This document shows, piece after piece, positions 42,219-60,260 of a stretch of DNA of 64,000 bases (positions within the stretch are counted from its first letter, which is position 1; every line of letters starts with the position of its first letter). The notes beneath the pieces were generated by a model. It made no database searches. It was not told the origin of the DNA and worked only from the letters and a program-made list of their open reading frames with translations. Both the position numbers and the translations under genes were made by a program. The stretch covers positions 7,011,908-7,075,907 of the forward strand of contig NC_087082.1 of NCBI RefSeq assembly GCF_026151205.1, written 5' to 3'. The stretch is from Bolinopsis microptera (Eukaryota > Ctenophora > Tentaculata > Lobata > Bolinopsidae).

Positions 42219-43413
42219 AGCACACAATATCCTCTCCAGGCTAGCACACACTGTCCTCTCCAGACTAGCACACACTGTCCTCTCCAGACTAGCACACACT
42301 GTCCTCTCCAGACTAGCACACACTGTCCTCTCCAGACTAGCACACACTGTCCTCTCCAGACTAGCACACACTGTCCTCTCCAGACTAGCACAAACTGTCC
42401 TCTCCAGACTAGCACACAATATCCTCTCCAGACTAGCACACACTGTCCTCTCCAGACTAGCACACACTGTCCTCTCCAGACTAGCACACACTATCCTCTC
42501 CAGACTAGCACACACTGTCCTCTCCAGACTAGCACACACTGTCCTCTCCAGACTAGCACACACTGTCCTCTCCAGACTAGCACACACTGTCCTCTCCAGA
42601 CTAGCACACACTGTCCTCTCCAGACTAGCACACACTATCCTCTCCAGACTAGCACACACTGTCCTCTCCAGACTAGCACACACTGTCCTCTCCAGACTAG
42701 CACACAATATCCTCTCCAGACTAGCACACACTGTCCTCTCCAGACTAGCACACACTGTCCTCTCCAGACTAGCACACACTGTCCTCTCCAGACTAGCACA
42801 CACTGTCCTCTCCAGACTAGCACACAATATCCTCTCCAGACTAGCACACACTGTCCTCTCCAGACTAGCACACACTGTCCTCTCCAGACTAGCACACACT
42901 GTCCTCTCCAGACTAGCACACAATATCCTCTCCAGACTAGCACACACTGTCCTCTCCAGACTAGCACAAACTGTCCTCTCCAGACTAGCACACACTGTCC
43001 TCTCCAGACTAGCACACACTGTCCTCTCCAGACTAGCACACACTATCCTCTCCAGACTAGCACACACTTTCCTCTCCAGACTAGCACACACTGTCCTCTC
43101 CAGACTAGCACACACTGTCCTCTCCAGACTAGCACACACTGTCCTCTCCAGACTAGCACACAATATCCTCTCCAGACTAGCACACACTATCCTCTCCAGA
43201 CTAGCACACACTATCCTCTCCAGACTAGCACACACTGTCCTCTCCAGACTAGCACACACTGTCCTCTCCAGACTAGCACACAATATCCTCTCCAGACTAG
43301 CACACACTATCCTCTCCAGACTAGCACACACTGTCCTCTCCAGACTAGCACACACTATCCTCTCCAGACTAGCACACACTGTCCTCTCCAGACTAGCACA
43401 CACTTTCCTCTCC
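42219..43413 (+). repeat. 24-bp minisatellite, about 50 copies
   Basis: Unit ctagcacacactgtcctctc plus caga, with variants at gtcc/atcc/ttcc. On the minus strand it reads as an 8-residue CASLERTV repeat for 439 codons, but only because 24 is a multiple of 3. There is no independent coding evidence. Confidence 0.97.
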
Positions 43414-43414
43414 A

Positions 43415-43458
43415 AATGGGCATGTGTTTTAATTGATTTTAAACACATGCCCATTTTA
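43415..43458. other. Hairpin next to the 24-bp minisatellite
   Basis: aaatgggcatgtgttt and its complement aaacacatgcccattt separated by about 10 bases, followed by a poly-C run. Confidence 0.9.
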
Positions 43459-43892
43459 CCCCCCCCCCCCCTCGCCAGAACACACTATTTTCTCTGGACA
43501 GAGAGGTCAGGTGATGGTGCCTAAGGTGGGTTGGATAAAATTAGAGCATTTGAATGAGACTGACTGAAAAGTGAGGTGTTCAGGCAGGGCTTACAAACCA
43601 TCTGCTGAAAGGTGGCGGCTAAATCTGACACTCACCAACAATGGAATCAGCTTCCCAGCACACAGGTAATTAATAGAGTCAAAGCAAAACTACTGACTGC
43701 CGGGCCACTTCACAGGATAATTCTTTCTCTCGGTTATTAAACATGTCCATAATATTACACATTACAGTGTACATTGTACAGTGTATAGTGTAAAATGTAC
43801 AGTGTACTACATCCACACACACTCATCCACACACGACAAGATATATATACATCGAGTAAGCCGACCCTACAAACTTTATCTGATTTAAGTGT

Positions 43893-47303
<3,411 letters not shown>

Positions 47304-48872
47304 TTTAAAACTCGTAACATATTATATCCGGACTAAAGAGAACGAGCAATCGTTTTGAAACACGTTTCCAGACAAAGGACATGATCATCCCTCATGTATT
47401 CGAGCCAGCGATCTAGACAGAGCGAGAGAGCGAGAGTGAGATCTATAGATTATTTGAGAAGAGATCAGGAATTTGAGAGGATCAGGAACTTGAGAGGATC
47501 AGGAACTTGAGAGAGAGATATAACAAGGACAGTGTAAAGTAACTGGAGTATATTGTCTCATGGCGACGGGAGAAGAGTTGTTGCAGTAAAGCTGTTGTGA
47601 CGGTTACTGATCTGTCCACCAGTGGTATAACTGTATTGTACGCTGTGACTGTGGTTACTACTATGTCTATACTGGCTCTAACAGACAGCCTGGTTACTGC
47701 CATGTCTAGCCGAGAAAGAGAGAGAGTGTGTTGTTAAACACCATCATCATCTAGTGTTTAGTGTACTGATCGGTGTTTGGAAGGGATGTGTAACAATCCT
47801 CGTGTGAAGTAACAAAAAGGAGAGATGTGACAGCTGGGAAAGTGTAGTAGGGATATCTGAGAGAGAGGGAGAGAGAGAGATAGGCCAGGTTGTTGAGCTG
47901 TGAGCTGGAGAGGCGGCCGAACAAAGTCACGTGCACAGCACACAGATCCCGTCACAACTTACCGCAGACACAGCTCAGCTTGCGACTAAACAAATCGACC
48001 GTAAATCCAGTGAAATTTTCATTATCGAAATTAGAGCAGCTGGTGGGAATGTTGGGGAATGTTTTACAAGGTAAGCGAACGTCTGGAAGTTAATATGAAA
48101 TCAACACGTGACGCGTGTCACGTGATTGGGTATTGCCAAGGTGACTTTACACGTGGGGTTATGGTTGCTTGGCAACCCGATGGAGATGGTCAAATGAACA
48201 GCATTCCCTGGAGAGGGAGGCAAATAAAGCAGATTAATGAAACGACCTGTAATAATAATGCAGGTATCCATTATCACGTGACCAATGGATTTGCTAGATT
48301 TGCATATACTTCTTGAGTGTCGAGCTCAGCTAGACAAGCCGGAAATGTGTTAACAACAACCCAGGAAACAGACTATAGCAATTATTATTTCCAACTGTCC
48401 GTTTTAACTGAGTTTAGTTGAGATACTACCGCAATCAATGTGACTCTATCAAACAACAGCAAGATAAAAAGCAGGACCAAGAGGAGCTAGTCTGAGCCAG
48501 AACAATAGGAATATATGGATAGTCTGACTGCCGGTATACCTGATAACCTGTAAGCTGGGCGGTACTGTGCCAGCACTCCTGTAGACTAACCAAATTGGTA
48601 GCCCCAGATCCCACGTCTCAGAACGCAAACAATCGATCCAGCTTCAGAGGGGGACCTGGTAGTTTGGGTGTAGCGAGGGGAATAGAGAGAATTAACAATA
48701 GGACTAGATCACCAACAGTAGGACTGATTAGGTGGACCTTACCTCACCCCGGCTCAGACCACTTCCTTGCGCGCCGTACGAGAAGAAGCCACACGTTATT
48801 ACCAAGAGAGATAAGATAAAAACTAATAGGAGAGGGTATTTAGGCGAGACGAAACAATCGTAATATACCTGT

Positions 48873-49045
48873 AGTTGAGCTGTACACTGGGAGTGGACCG
48901 CACCGTGCGGTCCAATATACCTGTAGTTGAGCTGTACACTGGAAGTGGGCCGCACTGTGCGGTCCAATGTACTAGAGATGAAGTTATTGCAGGCAGCACA
49001 TTGGAAGTGGGCCGCACCGTGCAGTCCAATGTACTAGAAATGAAG
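48873..49045 (+). repeat. Diverged 50-60 bp repeats, each with a palindrome
   Basis: Four related units, each with a core like ggaccgcaccgtgcggtcc, a 9-bp inverted repeat with one central base. Confidence 0.9.
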
Positions 49046-52000
49046 TTACTGCATGATGCAACAACACGGCAGTGATTTGTGAGGGTACCAAATATCATTA
49101 AACACGATCTAGCGTACCCAAGAGAGCGGACAATGAACTTGGGTAGACTTGGTGCGATTGGAGCGAGCCAAGCGACACCTATTTAGATCTGTTATATTAT
49201 CAGGCTTTCAAGCTCTGGCTCTTTCCTCTCGACAAAAAGACAAAACAAACTGTAATCTGATCTCTGGACTAATACTATCTCTGCACATACATGGTTTTTA
49301 GTTCACAGGTTTTAAGTTAGTCTTAAATCATGCCGGGCTGTATTTTCCAAAGTTATAATTCGTTTTGAAAAGGACATGAGATGGGATAGCATTGAATGGA
49401 GTGGGGCTAAGTACCTCCACTTAGACTGGAGGCCAGAGAAAGTGGACATGCCTAAAATACCAAGAAAATATCCCAACGGATAAGCTAGTTAATTTAATAC
49501 GCGAATAATAGCTCATAGAGTTGGGGGTGTAAAATTAAGAGGAAGCTAGGCTAGGACGGCTAAAGACTGTGAGCTTAGTAGTTGCACTTATTGCAAGGGA
49601 GCAGGACTCTTTCGATACCAATCAGAGTTAAAGGCGGCGAAAGACCGGCCCACGTAGTTGAAAGATGTTTATACAGCTGCTGGTACAGTCACTAGTAACC
49701 ACACCAATAGTAACCACACCACTAGTAACCACACCGCTATAACATAAACTAGTAACCACGTCAAGTGAGATACTGCACGAGTAACGGGTAACTATAACGG
49801 TTTGTGAGTGACGGTTTTGGGAGGGAGACGCTTTCCCGAGCTAGCTGCCTACCCAAGGTAGCTACTAGCTAGCTGCCGAGCTCGGTAAATATTTATTCCC
49901 CTGTAAATGTGCGTATCTAATATCAAGCGGAGAGATCCGGAGAATCCAGCCCCAGGTTACGGTCACAGTCACCATTAGAGTAGTGGCCAATAACCGCTGC
50001 CAACAGGGACACGAGACCCCAAATGCTAGATCACGTGACCGTGTCACTCCAACCATCCCTCCCAGTCCAGTCACGAGAAAATGCCATTATTCTAGCCGAC
50101 TACCTTAAATTTGAATGTTAATTTAGATAGGGTTGCTGTTAGTGCCGCCGGTTAATCACCCAAATACGCCGGAATTACCGATCTACGGATCAAACCAGGT
50201 CTCCCCAGCAACCAAACAATCGGACCACCTGATTGGCTGGCTAGCTCAGTTCTGACATATGATTGGTAGACGCCATCACGTGATCTTCTTCCAGTTTAAG
50301 GCTCGTGTGGATATGCGATCACGTATATTTTGATTGTGAGCGGCGGCGTTACCAGCTGTCACTCTGACCACGGCCGTTACTAGAACCAGTTGTTACTACA
50401 GCCGAGTAGGGAGTAATGACCATGGGAAACTGGTCCAGTCATATAAAATGAGGATGGTTGGCCCCGATATAGTTAAACACAAGTGAGGGAGCAATGTTAT
50501 GTCTTGAAGGGGAGAAACTGAGAAAGCCTCACATGTTTTGAGAGAGGAAAGAGAAGCCACCTTCTCAACAAACGGGCAGGTTTGTAAAACAAAATAACTT
50601 TGTCATGCGGCGAAATGATCACAAAATTAGAAAATTGCAACAAGTTTCAAGATAATTACAGAGATTTTCATTGCGATGTTCCCCAGAAATTAATAAATGA
50701 CCATCAGATTACCAAATCAAAATATAAATGCTGTAAAATTAAAAGCTAGCATGTCGGCCTACCTCACAAAGAAAGTGAGGTCTACTCCGCCTTGGTACAG
50801 ACCGTTTCCAAAAAAGGTTTCTAATTGGAAGTCCTTCATCACCACGAAATTCAAAGAGATACCACTAAAGATACGGCTCAGCAACACAAATTGGGTCGAG
50901 GGGTTGCATTTAATTGATTAAGTACAGGTATAAGCCGCTGTTAGCAAGCTTTCTCTGAACCTCCCCGACATCCCACACACACACTGACACAGTAAAAACA
51001 TTAGCAGGAGGAGAACCCACCGAATCTGACTAAGAGGAATAAAACTGGTATATGGAGCCCGAATTCCGATTTCCTGTCTCGGCTGGTGCTTGGTACCAAT
51101 CAATATAACCATGTTCTACCGATACAGCAGTTGCTGGAGATATATAATCGGTTCAGTAATTTCCCGGTATATGATAATGAAGCCGAATTTGTCGTACTGC
51201 CAGCTGATATCTCATTCAGGAGAAACTCAGTGACTCAAACTGTGTAGAACTGAGACGCTCGTTAACCGATTAGGGATGGAGGGTGCGTTAACAGTTCATA
51301 GGTCGTGACTAGTCGTGACCTTGTGACCAGCAGAACTCAAGACTAATCTAGCTACTATAGATCTCGATATAATACGGGAAAATCATTAGCAGTTTCAAGT
51401 CATCGACGTCTCTGGAATAAAGTCAGTCTGCGAGATTATTATATCTGATCACAACATCAAATTGTATAATTTGGCCGGCTGTAATTTTCAGTTCAATGAA
51501 TAGCCCGAGTAGCACGCAAATGTACACGCCACCGACAGCTGGCTTAACATTTAAAGATAAGCAAGCTACTACAATTAACCTACAACATAACATGGATATT
51601 TCCATATCGTCTGGATTGAACGGGACACAGTGAGCTAACGAATGGTAAAGAGAGAAAACGTACAACAAATATATGTCCTGACGGTGGCTCTGTGATGGTT
51701 ACAAAACGGAAAAGTTGCAAGACAAGCAAGCTGGTCACTCTCGTAACAGACGCCTATTAAGAGATTGTCTGTCGAGAGACTTGCAGTCGAGCGTCTGTCC
51801 GTCTGGTCCAAGCAAGATCTTATAAAGCAATTCAACGGTCACGTGATAGGTTTAGACAGGTAACGTGACTCGCATAGACGAGTCACGTGACCCTTTCCCT
51901 TGACTTACGGGATCGTTATTAGAAAGAGATTTATCGACTGAATAATGTGAGGGAGTGACATACAGAAACATGCTCCATTAGGTGAAGAAATGGAGATGGA

Positions 52001-55000
52001 TGATGGCTCCATATATCATATAACACGCGAACTAACAGCTCCATCCCTCATCTCGCATATTAGAATACAGCTCATCTAATCCCACCACCATCCTCGCTAA
52101 TGTATCTGCTACCAACCACTCATGGACCAGGGATCTTACCACGTGACGAGAACACGTGCCCCGCAAAAGAAATAAGATAAGTTTCAAGCTTTAATAGCTT
52201 TATCGAGCGACACAGCTTTTCGACAGGATGAGCTATCGTACAGCGTAGAGCATTTAACATTCATTTTAAGGGGATTCAAGGGTAGAAGCCTCAAAAAGAG
52301 ACACAATAATGCATGTCTATACATTACGGGAATCAGAAAAGCAAGAATCGTGATATACCAGCAATATCGATTAGTTGTAAGGTTAAGGTCTGGCGACGAT
52401 AGCAGCACGATCCCTCAACTAAAACGCCACAAAAACTATAACTTTTCTAACGATACAATAGCCCCATTACACTCCCAACATTTCGGTATCTTCTAACGTC
52501 GGTGTATAAGGTCCGCGAGCTCAAAGGAGCGCTCTGATGAGCGGAGAATGGCCTGACTAAAGACTACGGAACAGTCTAGACCACCAGTGACCAGGCTAAA
52601 AGTCCAGCAGGACCAGGGGATTGGAACGAGATAAAGAGGCCCTCCTTCATTGCACGTGCAGTATCCGGCGTTCTTCATTACACGTGCAACACTCCAAACA
52701 ATGCCGGGCACGTGCGAGATAATTTGAATAACAAAACAATGTTATTGTGCTCGCGCGCAAGGACAGGTAAAAATTCTCAAATTCACGCGTATTAGAATTA
52801 TAATAAAATTATCTTACAAATAGCTACTATTGTATCATATCTAAAAAGGGAAAGATCTGTAGAAAATAGTAAATTTAGTCATGCAGTATCCGGCGTTCTT
52901 AACCACATTCCGTTCCGACTGAAAAAACTTCCAAAATTTAATTCAAACATTGAAAGAGTATTAGTATAACTATAGGTAACGAACAGTTATAAGACAAAAC
53001 ACCTTTTTAATGAAATATAAAGTAACCCAGTTGTTGTACTTGTCTATACCAGTTGGGATGGAATTTACTGCCCACAATGATACTGTCTCAACATGACCAG
53101 GAGACACTGGGAGATCGCCTCCTGATGTCGATATAAATTAACTATTTTCAGTTAATAGTGCCGCGTTTAGACTCAGGTGTGGCCTCCTTGTTTATGGTAA
53201 ATAAGGCTAATGATATGTTCATCCAAACGTGGCAGATGCTGCAGTGGAACTGAAGTAAATATCTAAGTGATTTTAGTTTGCAGAAGATATATAGCTCGAT
53301 ATATAGCTCGATGTAAAGTGACTTATATTTTTTGTGAGTGCAGTTTCAGGTGAGTCGGCGCGGCAACAGGTGCGAGAATCTTTCAGCTGGATGGTAGAAA
53401 AAATAAAGGTGACCGCGACCGAATAACGAAATAGAATTTACAGATTAGATAGTCCATTCTGTTCGTCTGTTAAAAGCGACACAGACGGCCTCTGCGTGAA
53501 AATAAGGCTACCGATCACGAGGTAACCTTGGTAACCGGTCACAGTTCAGATACCACCCACGTGATTTGATGAGCAACCAATCAGGAGGCAGAAAGCTATC
53601 ACGTGGTAGTCTGGGTAACCAATCGCGATTAAGAAACACAACATGTGACCACCTTAGCAACCAATAACGTTACAACTTTTCATGTCAGATTTGTGTTCAC
53701 ATATTTTCATAGAGTAACCGGATACACGGAGACGAACGTCTGCAGAAATAAAGGTCCACCTTACGCATAACAAGGTGAATATAATTCATTTCAAACTCCA
53801 TCAGAAACGCAGCAAGAAGGGGTTAACTAAATTAGTCGTCTTTATGGTGGCTGGAAAAAGTGAGGGGCACAGCACCACCAAGAGACCCGGCAGCAGCAAC
53901 AACCTAACGGTGCGGTTAAACACAACACAACCAGCCACCGTAGACTAAATCACCAAGTTTAAACGACCCGGCCCCGTCGTCTCACCACAACATGTATCTT
54001 CAGGAGGCGGTCACGGTCCCTGTCACGGTCCAACTGTTAATCCCCTGATCTCTACCCTCGCTTCTCGAGACAACAACAACCGAGCTGAGAGGTTGTGTGT
54101 CCAGTGTTTATATATATACCACAGGTAACACGTGATGCCCATATAAGGAGTGTCCAGTGTTTTTATATACCACCTCCTCACACATGAGATAATTATTGGA
54201 TATATCTGGCTAGACTGGGACGACTACGTCACAGTTGGTCGGACATGGGTCGGGGTAGTAGCGGGGTCCGGGGGAGGGAGGAGGTGTTCGTTCTCCCTCA
54301 GTCTGGAGGGAAGTTGTCAGGTTTCTCTCTGTTCAGTGTCCGACCTTTATAAGCCGTCACGTGGTGGAGCTGAATATATATATGGAGTATAATGGAGGGG
54401 CGGGCAGACAGGTATTTCTGAGGTGGTTTTTTAGGGTGTTTGGGAGGGTAATTGGGGAATGGGGAGACAGTTTTTGACGTTTTTTAGGGTTAATTGTTTT
54501 GAGGGTTTAGGTTTCGAGGGAATGGTTTGAAAGAAAGACGGACCAAGATATCCCAGACTGAGTCATTAAGAGAACAATAGGATTAGGTGTCTACAGGCAC
54601 ACAATATTGCGGTTATTCTCAAGGGCTCAAACGATAAGACGCATAGTTAAGGGCTATAAGATTCAGTGTTATGATAATATTGTGATCGTGTGTGTATGTG
54701 TATAGATGATAAATGTGTGGGCTGAGGTTGATGCTTTGTTGTACTGATAACATTATCAAAACAGGAGGAATTATAGCAGCTACTCGAGATATTATGTTAA
54801 TCTGTTAATGTTATGATGATAACAACACGCTGCGAGTATGAGTGATTCCCACACAAAATAATGTTATACTGAGTCGTTGGTTAATGATGTAATCTCAAGT
54901 AGCAAACGAACAAACGAATTAAAAAACGGAGAGGAGATTAGTTTCTTATCTGTATCATTCACACGTACAAAGTCTCACGCAAAGGCACAGGTCAGGAAAC

Positions 55001-55260
55001 CGTAAAAGACGCGCGCAACAGAAAATACAGACACAATCACAAAGGGAAACGTTACAATGGCCCTGAGGCGCTACACAACCCGACACAACCCGGACCATTA
55101 CATCCGGCTACCATCAAACTTGACACATTGAGATCGCAGGTAGCCACAGCTCGCTGAAACCACTGTGTAGTGTGTCCGCCTGGCAGCAACATCCTGTCTG
55201 TCTATCCCTACATCCGGTCTATAACTACACTCTCATTACAGCCGGGCCATCGTCTCTCTA
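49046..55260. other. Gene-free, E-box-rich stretch
   Basis: No convincing exon. Holds about 16 CACGTG sites (for example 50033, 50278, 51840, 51884, 52140, 53560, 53599, 54359), many within 50 bp of CCAAT or ATTGG. A short agtaaccacacc repeat lies at 49682-49735. Confidence 0.5.
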
Positions 55261-55267
55261 ATGAGAC

Positions 55268-55490
55268 AGTGGGCTCAGCAGCCGCTCAGCAGCCGCTTAG
55301 TAGCCGCTCAGTAGCAGCTCCGCAGCCGCTCAGTAGCCGCTCAGCAGCCGCTCAGGAGCCGCTCAGGAACCGCTCAGTAGCCGCTCAGTAGCCGCTCAGC
55401 AGCCGTTCAGTAGCCGCTCAGTAGCCGTTCAGTAGCCGCTCAGCAGTCGCTCAGGAGCCGCTCAGGAGCCGCTCAGTTGCCGCTCAGTCA
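55268..55490 (+). repeat. 10-15 bp repeat (gccgctcagcagccgctcag type)
   Basis: About 20 variant units of gccgctcag(c/t)a. GC-rich. Open frames through it are artefacts. Confidence 0.93.
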
Positions 55491-57121
55491 CAGCTTGTTA
55501 ACCGACTAACCACAACACAACAACACCGATTATGTTATGGGTGTAATTATAGTAGGCTACTATGCCGAACATTTTAAATACATGTACGTTAAATACATCT
55601 ACTTGTACATTAAGTAGACATCAAATACGCAATGTTTTAAAGTTTTAAACTCGCACAGGATTTGTAAATCTTATCTGCTTGATGGAGAAGTCTAGAATAC
55701 ACAGAATTAAATATGGAGAAAATATAGAAGAATATTCTACGGAGAAATTATAAAAGAATAAAAAACGAGGCCTAAAAAAGACAGGGTTGCTCGGCGATAT
55801 GGTTAACATGCCTGAGAGAGCAAGAGCACAAGTGCAACACAATTAAGAGTTACAATTTTCCGTAATCCACCTACCCAGTACTAGATTCTACTCGGCACTA
55901 CTGTAGGTTTTCAATTTTCGAGGAAGACGTGACTTTGAAAAGCCGCCAGTCCTCAAATTTCAGCGCAAAACAAACCCGAGAAGAGGCGTACAATATCTCG
56001 CTTCACGGTCCGGCTGGAATTTTATCTCTGTGATCCAACTATTTCAAAGACGAACATTGAGACCCGAAGTCTAACCCAAATAGAGGTATGTGAAGGTGGT
56101 ATGAAGAAGGAGACAGCAATAAAAGAACAGTGTCGAGGTGCAGGATAGACTGTTGTGACACAATGCTATGTAAAGCCTAATTCCTACGGGTTAAACCTAA
56201 AACCATACCAAAGCCCGGATATCTAATGTGAGAATTAAAGTTCGGATACGCGACTCTTCTCAGCGTCTCGACTAGCAGAGCAGTGAAAATAGGATCTACT
56301 GACAGACAGCCAATAGGAGTTGCCCAAAAGATCACGTGCCTTTTATGGTCCAATCAGGTAAAAGCTGGGTGATCAGATGACTGATCCCGTTACTCCATGG
56401 CATATTAAGACAGGTATATAATATATAGTAGAGGTTATATACAAATTTGTAAACCAGGTCAGTCACCCCAGCCTTATCACTGTCACAGATCAGGCTTCAT
56501 ATAATTCATGAGTGTTGGAGAGTTCTACTCCGTACTGGTCGCTCATTGGACAGTGATGAGAACCCTGGCATCTTGGTGGGTCACAATCGAGTCGACGGGT
56601 GAAAATTGGAGCAAACTGGCTGATGCACCCGCCGGGCGGTTATATTATGTATAAATAAAATCCGGTCTATAATAATAAACCTTGTAGGAGTTTTCAGCCT
56701 CTGCTGATGCTTCAACCAATTAGCAGGTGGCATTATTACCACGTGGCTCTTACACACCAATCAGAAGCTTACAAACTAAAACATGTGACACCTTCACAGC
56801 CAACTGGTTCACAGAAAAGAGAGAGGGAAACCCAACATGTTTCCTGTAATTTGAATGCTAAAATTATCCAGTTTAAGGGCTAGCTGAGTGAACTAGCTAG
56901 GGTTGAGGACCCAGATACCGGATAGAGACCCGACTAAGATAAGGAAGATAGCTGGAAGAGATGAAAAGAGATTGCAGCTGGCAGTACACATGATTCACAG
57001 CATAAGTGGCAATTATGATGACTTCATTTTCAGCGTGGAAAACGCTTACTACGCTAATTAGTGAGGGTTGCCAAGCAGAAATCTAGATAAAAATCCAAGA
57101 CTAACTCAGAGGAGAATATCT

Positions 57122-57560
57122 GAGTAAACTATTAGGAGAAGGAAGCTAAGCCAGATACAAATATATGCTAGGTAAGAGATGGTAGCTAAGCCAGATACAA
57201 ATATATGTTAGGTAAGAGATGGTAGCTAAGACAGACACAAATATATGCTAGGTAAGAGATGGTAGCTAAGCCAGATACAAATATATGCTAGGGGTAAGAG
57301 ATGGTAGCTAAGCCAGATACAAATATATGCTAGGTAAGAGATGGTAGCTAAGCTAGATACAAATATATGCTAGGTGAGAGATGGTAGCTAAGCCAGATAC
57401 AAATATATGCTAGGTAAGAGAAGGTAGCTAAGCCAGATACAAATATATGCTAGGTAAGAGAAGGTAGCTAAGCCAGATACAAATATATGCTAGGTGAGAG
57501 ATGGTAGCTAAGCCAGATACAAATATATGCTAGGTAAGAGAAGGTAGCTAAGCCAGATAA
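57122..57560 (+). repeat. 40-bp minisatellite, about 11 copies
   Basis: Units of ggtagctaagccagatacaa followed by atatatgctaggtaagagat, with single-base differences. Confidence 0.95.
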
Positions 57561-59750
57561 TAATCTAGTTAAGCTCAGTTCCGAAGATAAGCGCGATAAT
57601 AATGAGTGCTAGCGGAGAAGATAGCTAAGCGGGATAGAGGACAATAACCCCGGAACAGGGAACGGCTGAACGCATGACAACGGGGCGAGAGAGAGAGGGG
57701 CTAATCACATTTAGCTCGTAGTTAATGAATTGTCGGGGCCTGGTCAGGTCTTTAGTTTGAAGGGATAGAGTTACAACGTACCCAGATTTAAAGGGGAGGC
57801 CGGCTCCAGCAAGCTGTGGTACCTGCAGCTAGTTCCTACGCTCTAAACCTTTAACTAGACTACTTTCTGACCGGGTACCCCTCATTTAGTTACCACTCAA
57901 GAGCAGCTACCCTGTCACCTGGTTACTGTAAGTTTGAAAAGTGCCAGCGTGCCGCGGGGTCCTGGCCAATTCGCGATCACATGCACTCAGAGGAACGAGT
58001 CAAAACGTCTCGCACTGTGAAAGGGAATTGCAATTTGCAAATTCTATGTTCTTAGTATACCCCAATTTGAAGGGAAACCTATCACTTGAATGCAATCACG
58101 TTTAGTCGAACATTCTACGCAGACCGCACAGGTGTAACAAAACGAGCTAGACATTGATGAAGCAGACGGTTAGCTGACGGTTAGCTCATGAAACTAAAAC
58201 TATAGTCTACGACCAATTTCCCACGTACATAACAGAGGAACTATTAAATTTTCAGGGTACAAAGGGACGGTAATTGCTCGCATCAAGCCTGGTTATTGTT
58301 CAAATAAATGATCAATTAGGGCGTGCAAGGGCCAATTAGTCAGTTAGTACAAATCAAAGCACGTGCGCGTTTCACTGAGGTTTACAGAATAGCAGCAGAC
58401 AGGAAAGTTCGCTATATCACTGTGCAACATTATGAACATCAGCAAATTAATACAAATATCCCCCACAGCTCACAATAAATCAACATAGCACACTTAATTG
58501 AGGCTTGTTAGCTCGCTAGGGTATGTGTATCAAAGAGAGCCGCAAGCTATGATGTAAAATGATGAACCTCTCATGTCGTTGTGAGGTTTCTTACACTATC
58601 ATTCTATCAAGGTGGGTTATGCACTTGACTGCACACAATAACAATATGCGAAACAGACAGACAAATATAAAAACATCCCAGCAATTCGAAATGTTAGCAT
58701 GTAATTGAGCAAATTATCGTGACGAGAGGAGAGGTAATTTTAGCCGTCGTGTGATGACCCGTCAATAAATTTCAGTGAACCGCTGACAAATAAAAAACTC
58801 ACATACTATATATATATATACTGACATACTATTGCCCCATTTCTAGGCACAGCTTAGTTAGATATGCTTCAGAATATAGAAATACAACCGGCTGTTAAAC
58901 GCAGCAATGATGAACTCAGAAATAGCTAGGTATGTATATCGGAACAATCTAGGAATATATAAAACCAAACTTCTAATGAATATGATGAACTCAGAAATAG
59001 CTATACTGGATCAATCAGAATCTAGCTACAGTCAATTAAAGTGGAATCTAGCTACTTAATTGGTACAGTAATACCTGTACTAATACCATTCACAGCGGAT
59101 ATTGGGATAAAGTAGCTCTAAAGTGGTTATTAGTGTTATCAAACACATTTTCGGATAATTTCCCATGACCCTGTGGAAGCTGTAGACCAAATATAACAGA
59201 ATAGAGCGTCTGAAATACCAAGAAGAACAAAATAGGCTGTCTGGATTAAAAACATATCTAGATAAAGAACCGTCCTTAATTACGGGGATGACTAATAGGT
59301 TAGCTTCAAGAACTGAACTATTCATCTCGTGGAGATTGGACGTTAATGGGATTAACTATACGTTAATGGGATTAATATAGGCTTTGTTTTGACAAGGGGT
59401 AATTATACTTCAGTTCAGGAATCAGGAATCTAAAAGATTAATTAGACGGCCAGAGCCAGTATAATATAATTGAAAATATCCACGAAAATACCCACGATTC
59501 ATTCCATTAAAAGATCATTAAACCTAGCCAGAAAATATGCACGATTTCATCATTGTGCACTTGATAATCCTTGGCGAGAGAGAACAGAAAAAGGCTACAG
59601 ATAAAAGCCGAAACGGATATACTCGAGTGTCAAAGAAGGACAGGAGGGAGCAGTCAAAGGCATTCCATCTCACATACAAAGATTCAACTTGAAAGGTTTT
59701 GTCCAGTTAAATGATGTGTAGGTAGGTGTGGGGGATGAGCTGGGCAGTAG
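57561..59750. other. Gene-free stretch
   Basis: No exon or recognisable element seen. One CACGTG near 58362. Confidence 0.5.
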
Positions 59751-59753
59751 AGT

Positions 59754-60260
59754 AAGGAGTCAGGAGTAAGTCAGGAGTAAATCAGGAGTAAGGAGTAAGT
59801 CAGGAGTAAGGAGTAAGGAGTAAGTCAGGAGTAAGTCAGGAGTAAGGAGTAAGTCAGGAGTAAGGAGTGAGGAGTAAGTCAGGAGTAAGGAGTAAGGAGT
59901 AAGGAATAAGGAGTAAGTCAGGAGTAAGTCAGGAGTAAGGAGTAAGGAGTAAGTCAGGAGTAAGGAGTAAGGAGTAAGTCAGGGGTAAGGAGTAAGGAGT
60001 AAGTCAGGAGTAAGGAGTAAGTCAGGAGTAAGGAGTAAGTCAGGAGTAAGGAGTAAGGAGTAAGTCAGGAGTAAGGAGTAAGTCAGGAGTAAGGAGTAAG
60101 TCAGGAGTAAGGAGTAAGTCAGGAGTAAGGAGTCAGGAGTAAGGAGTAAGTTAGGAGTAAGGAGTAAGGAGTAAGGAGTAAGGAGTAAGGAGTAAGTCAG
60201 CTTCAGGAGTAAGGAGTAAGTCAGGAGTAAGGAGTAAGTCAGGAGTAAGGAGTAAGACAG
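59754..60260 (+). repeat. Complex repeat of aggagta and agtaagtc units
   Basis: Irregular alternation of short units (caggagtaaggagtaagt) over 500 bp. Confidence 0.95.

Noticed and set aside
41191-43413. Possible CRISPR-like array
   Set aside because: Units are directly adjacent with no unique spacers, and the DNA is eukaryotic.
42135-43454. 439-codon open frame of CASLERTV repeats
   Set aside because: It is a 24-bp minisatellite read through. The same DNA is open in another frame, and there is no splice or domain evidence.
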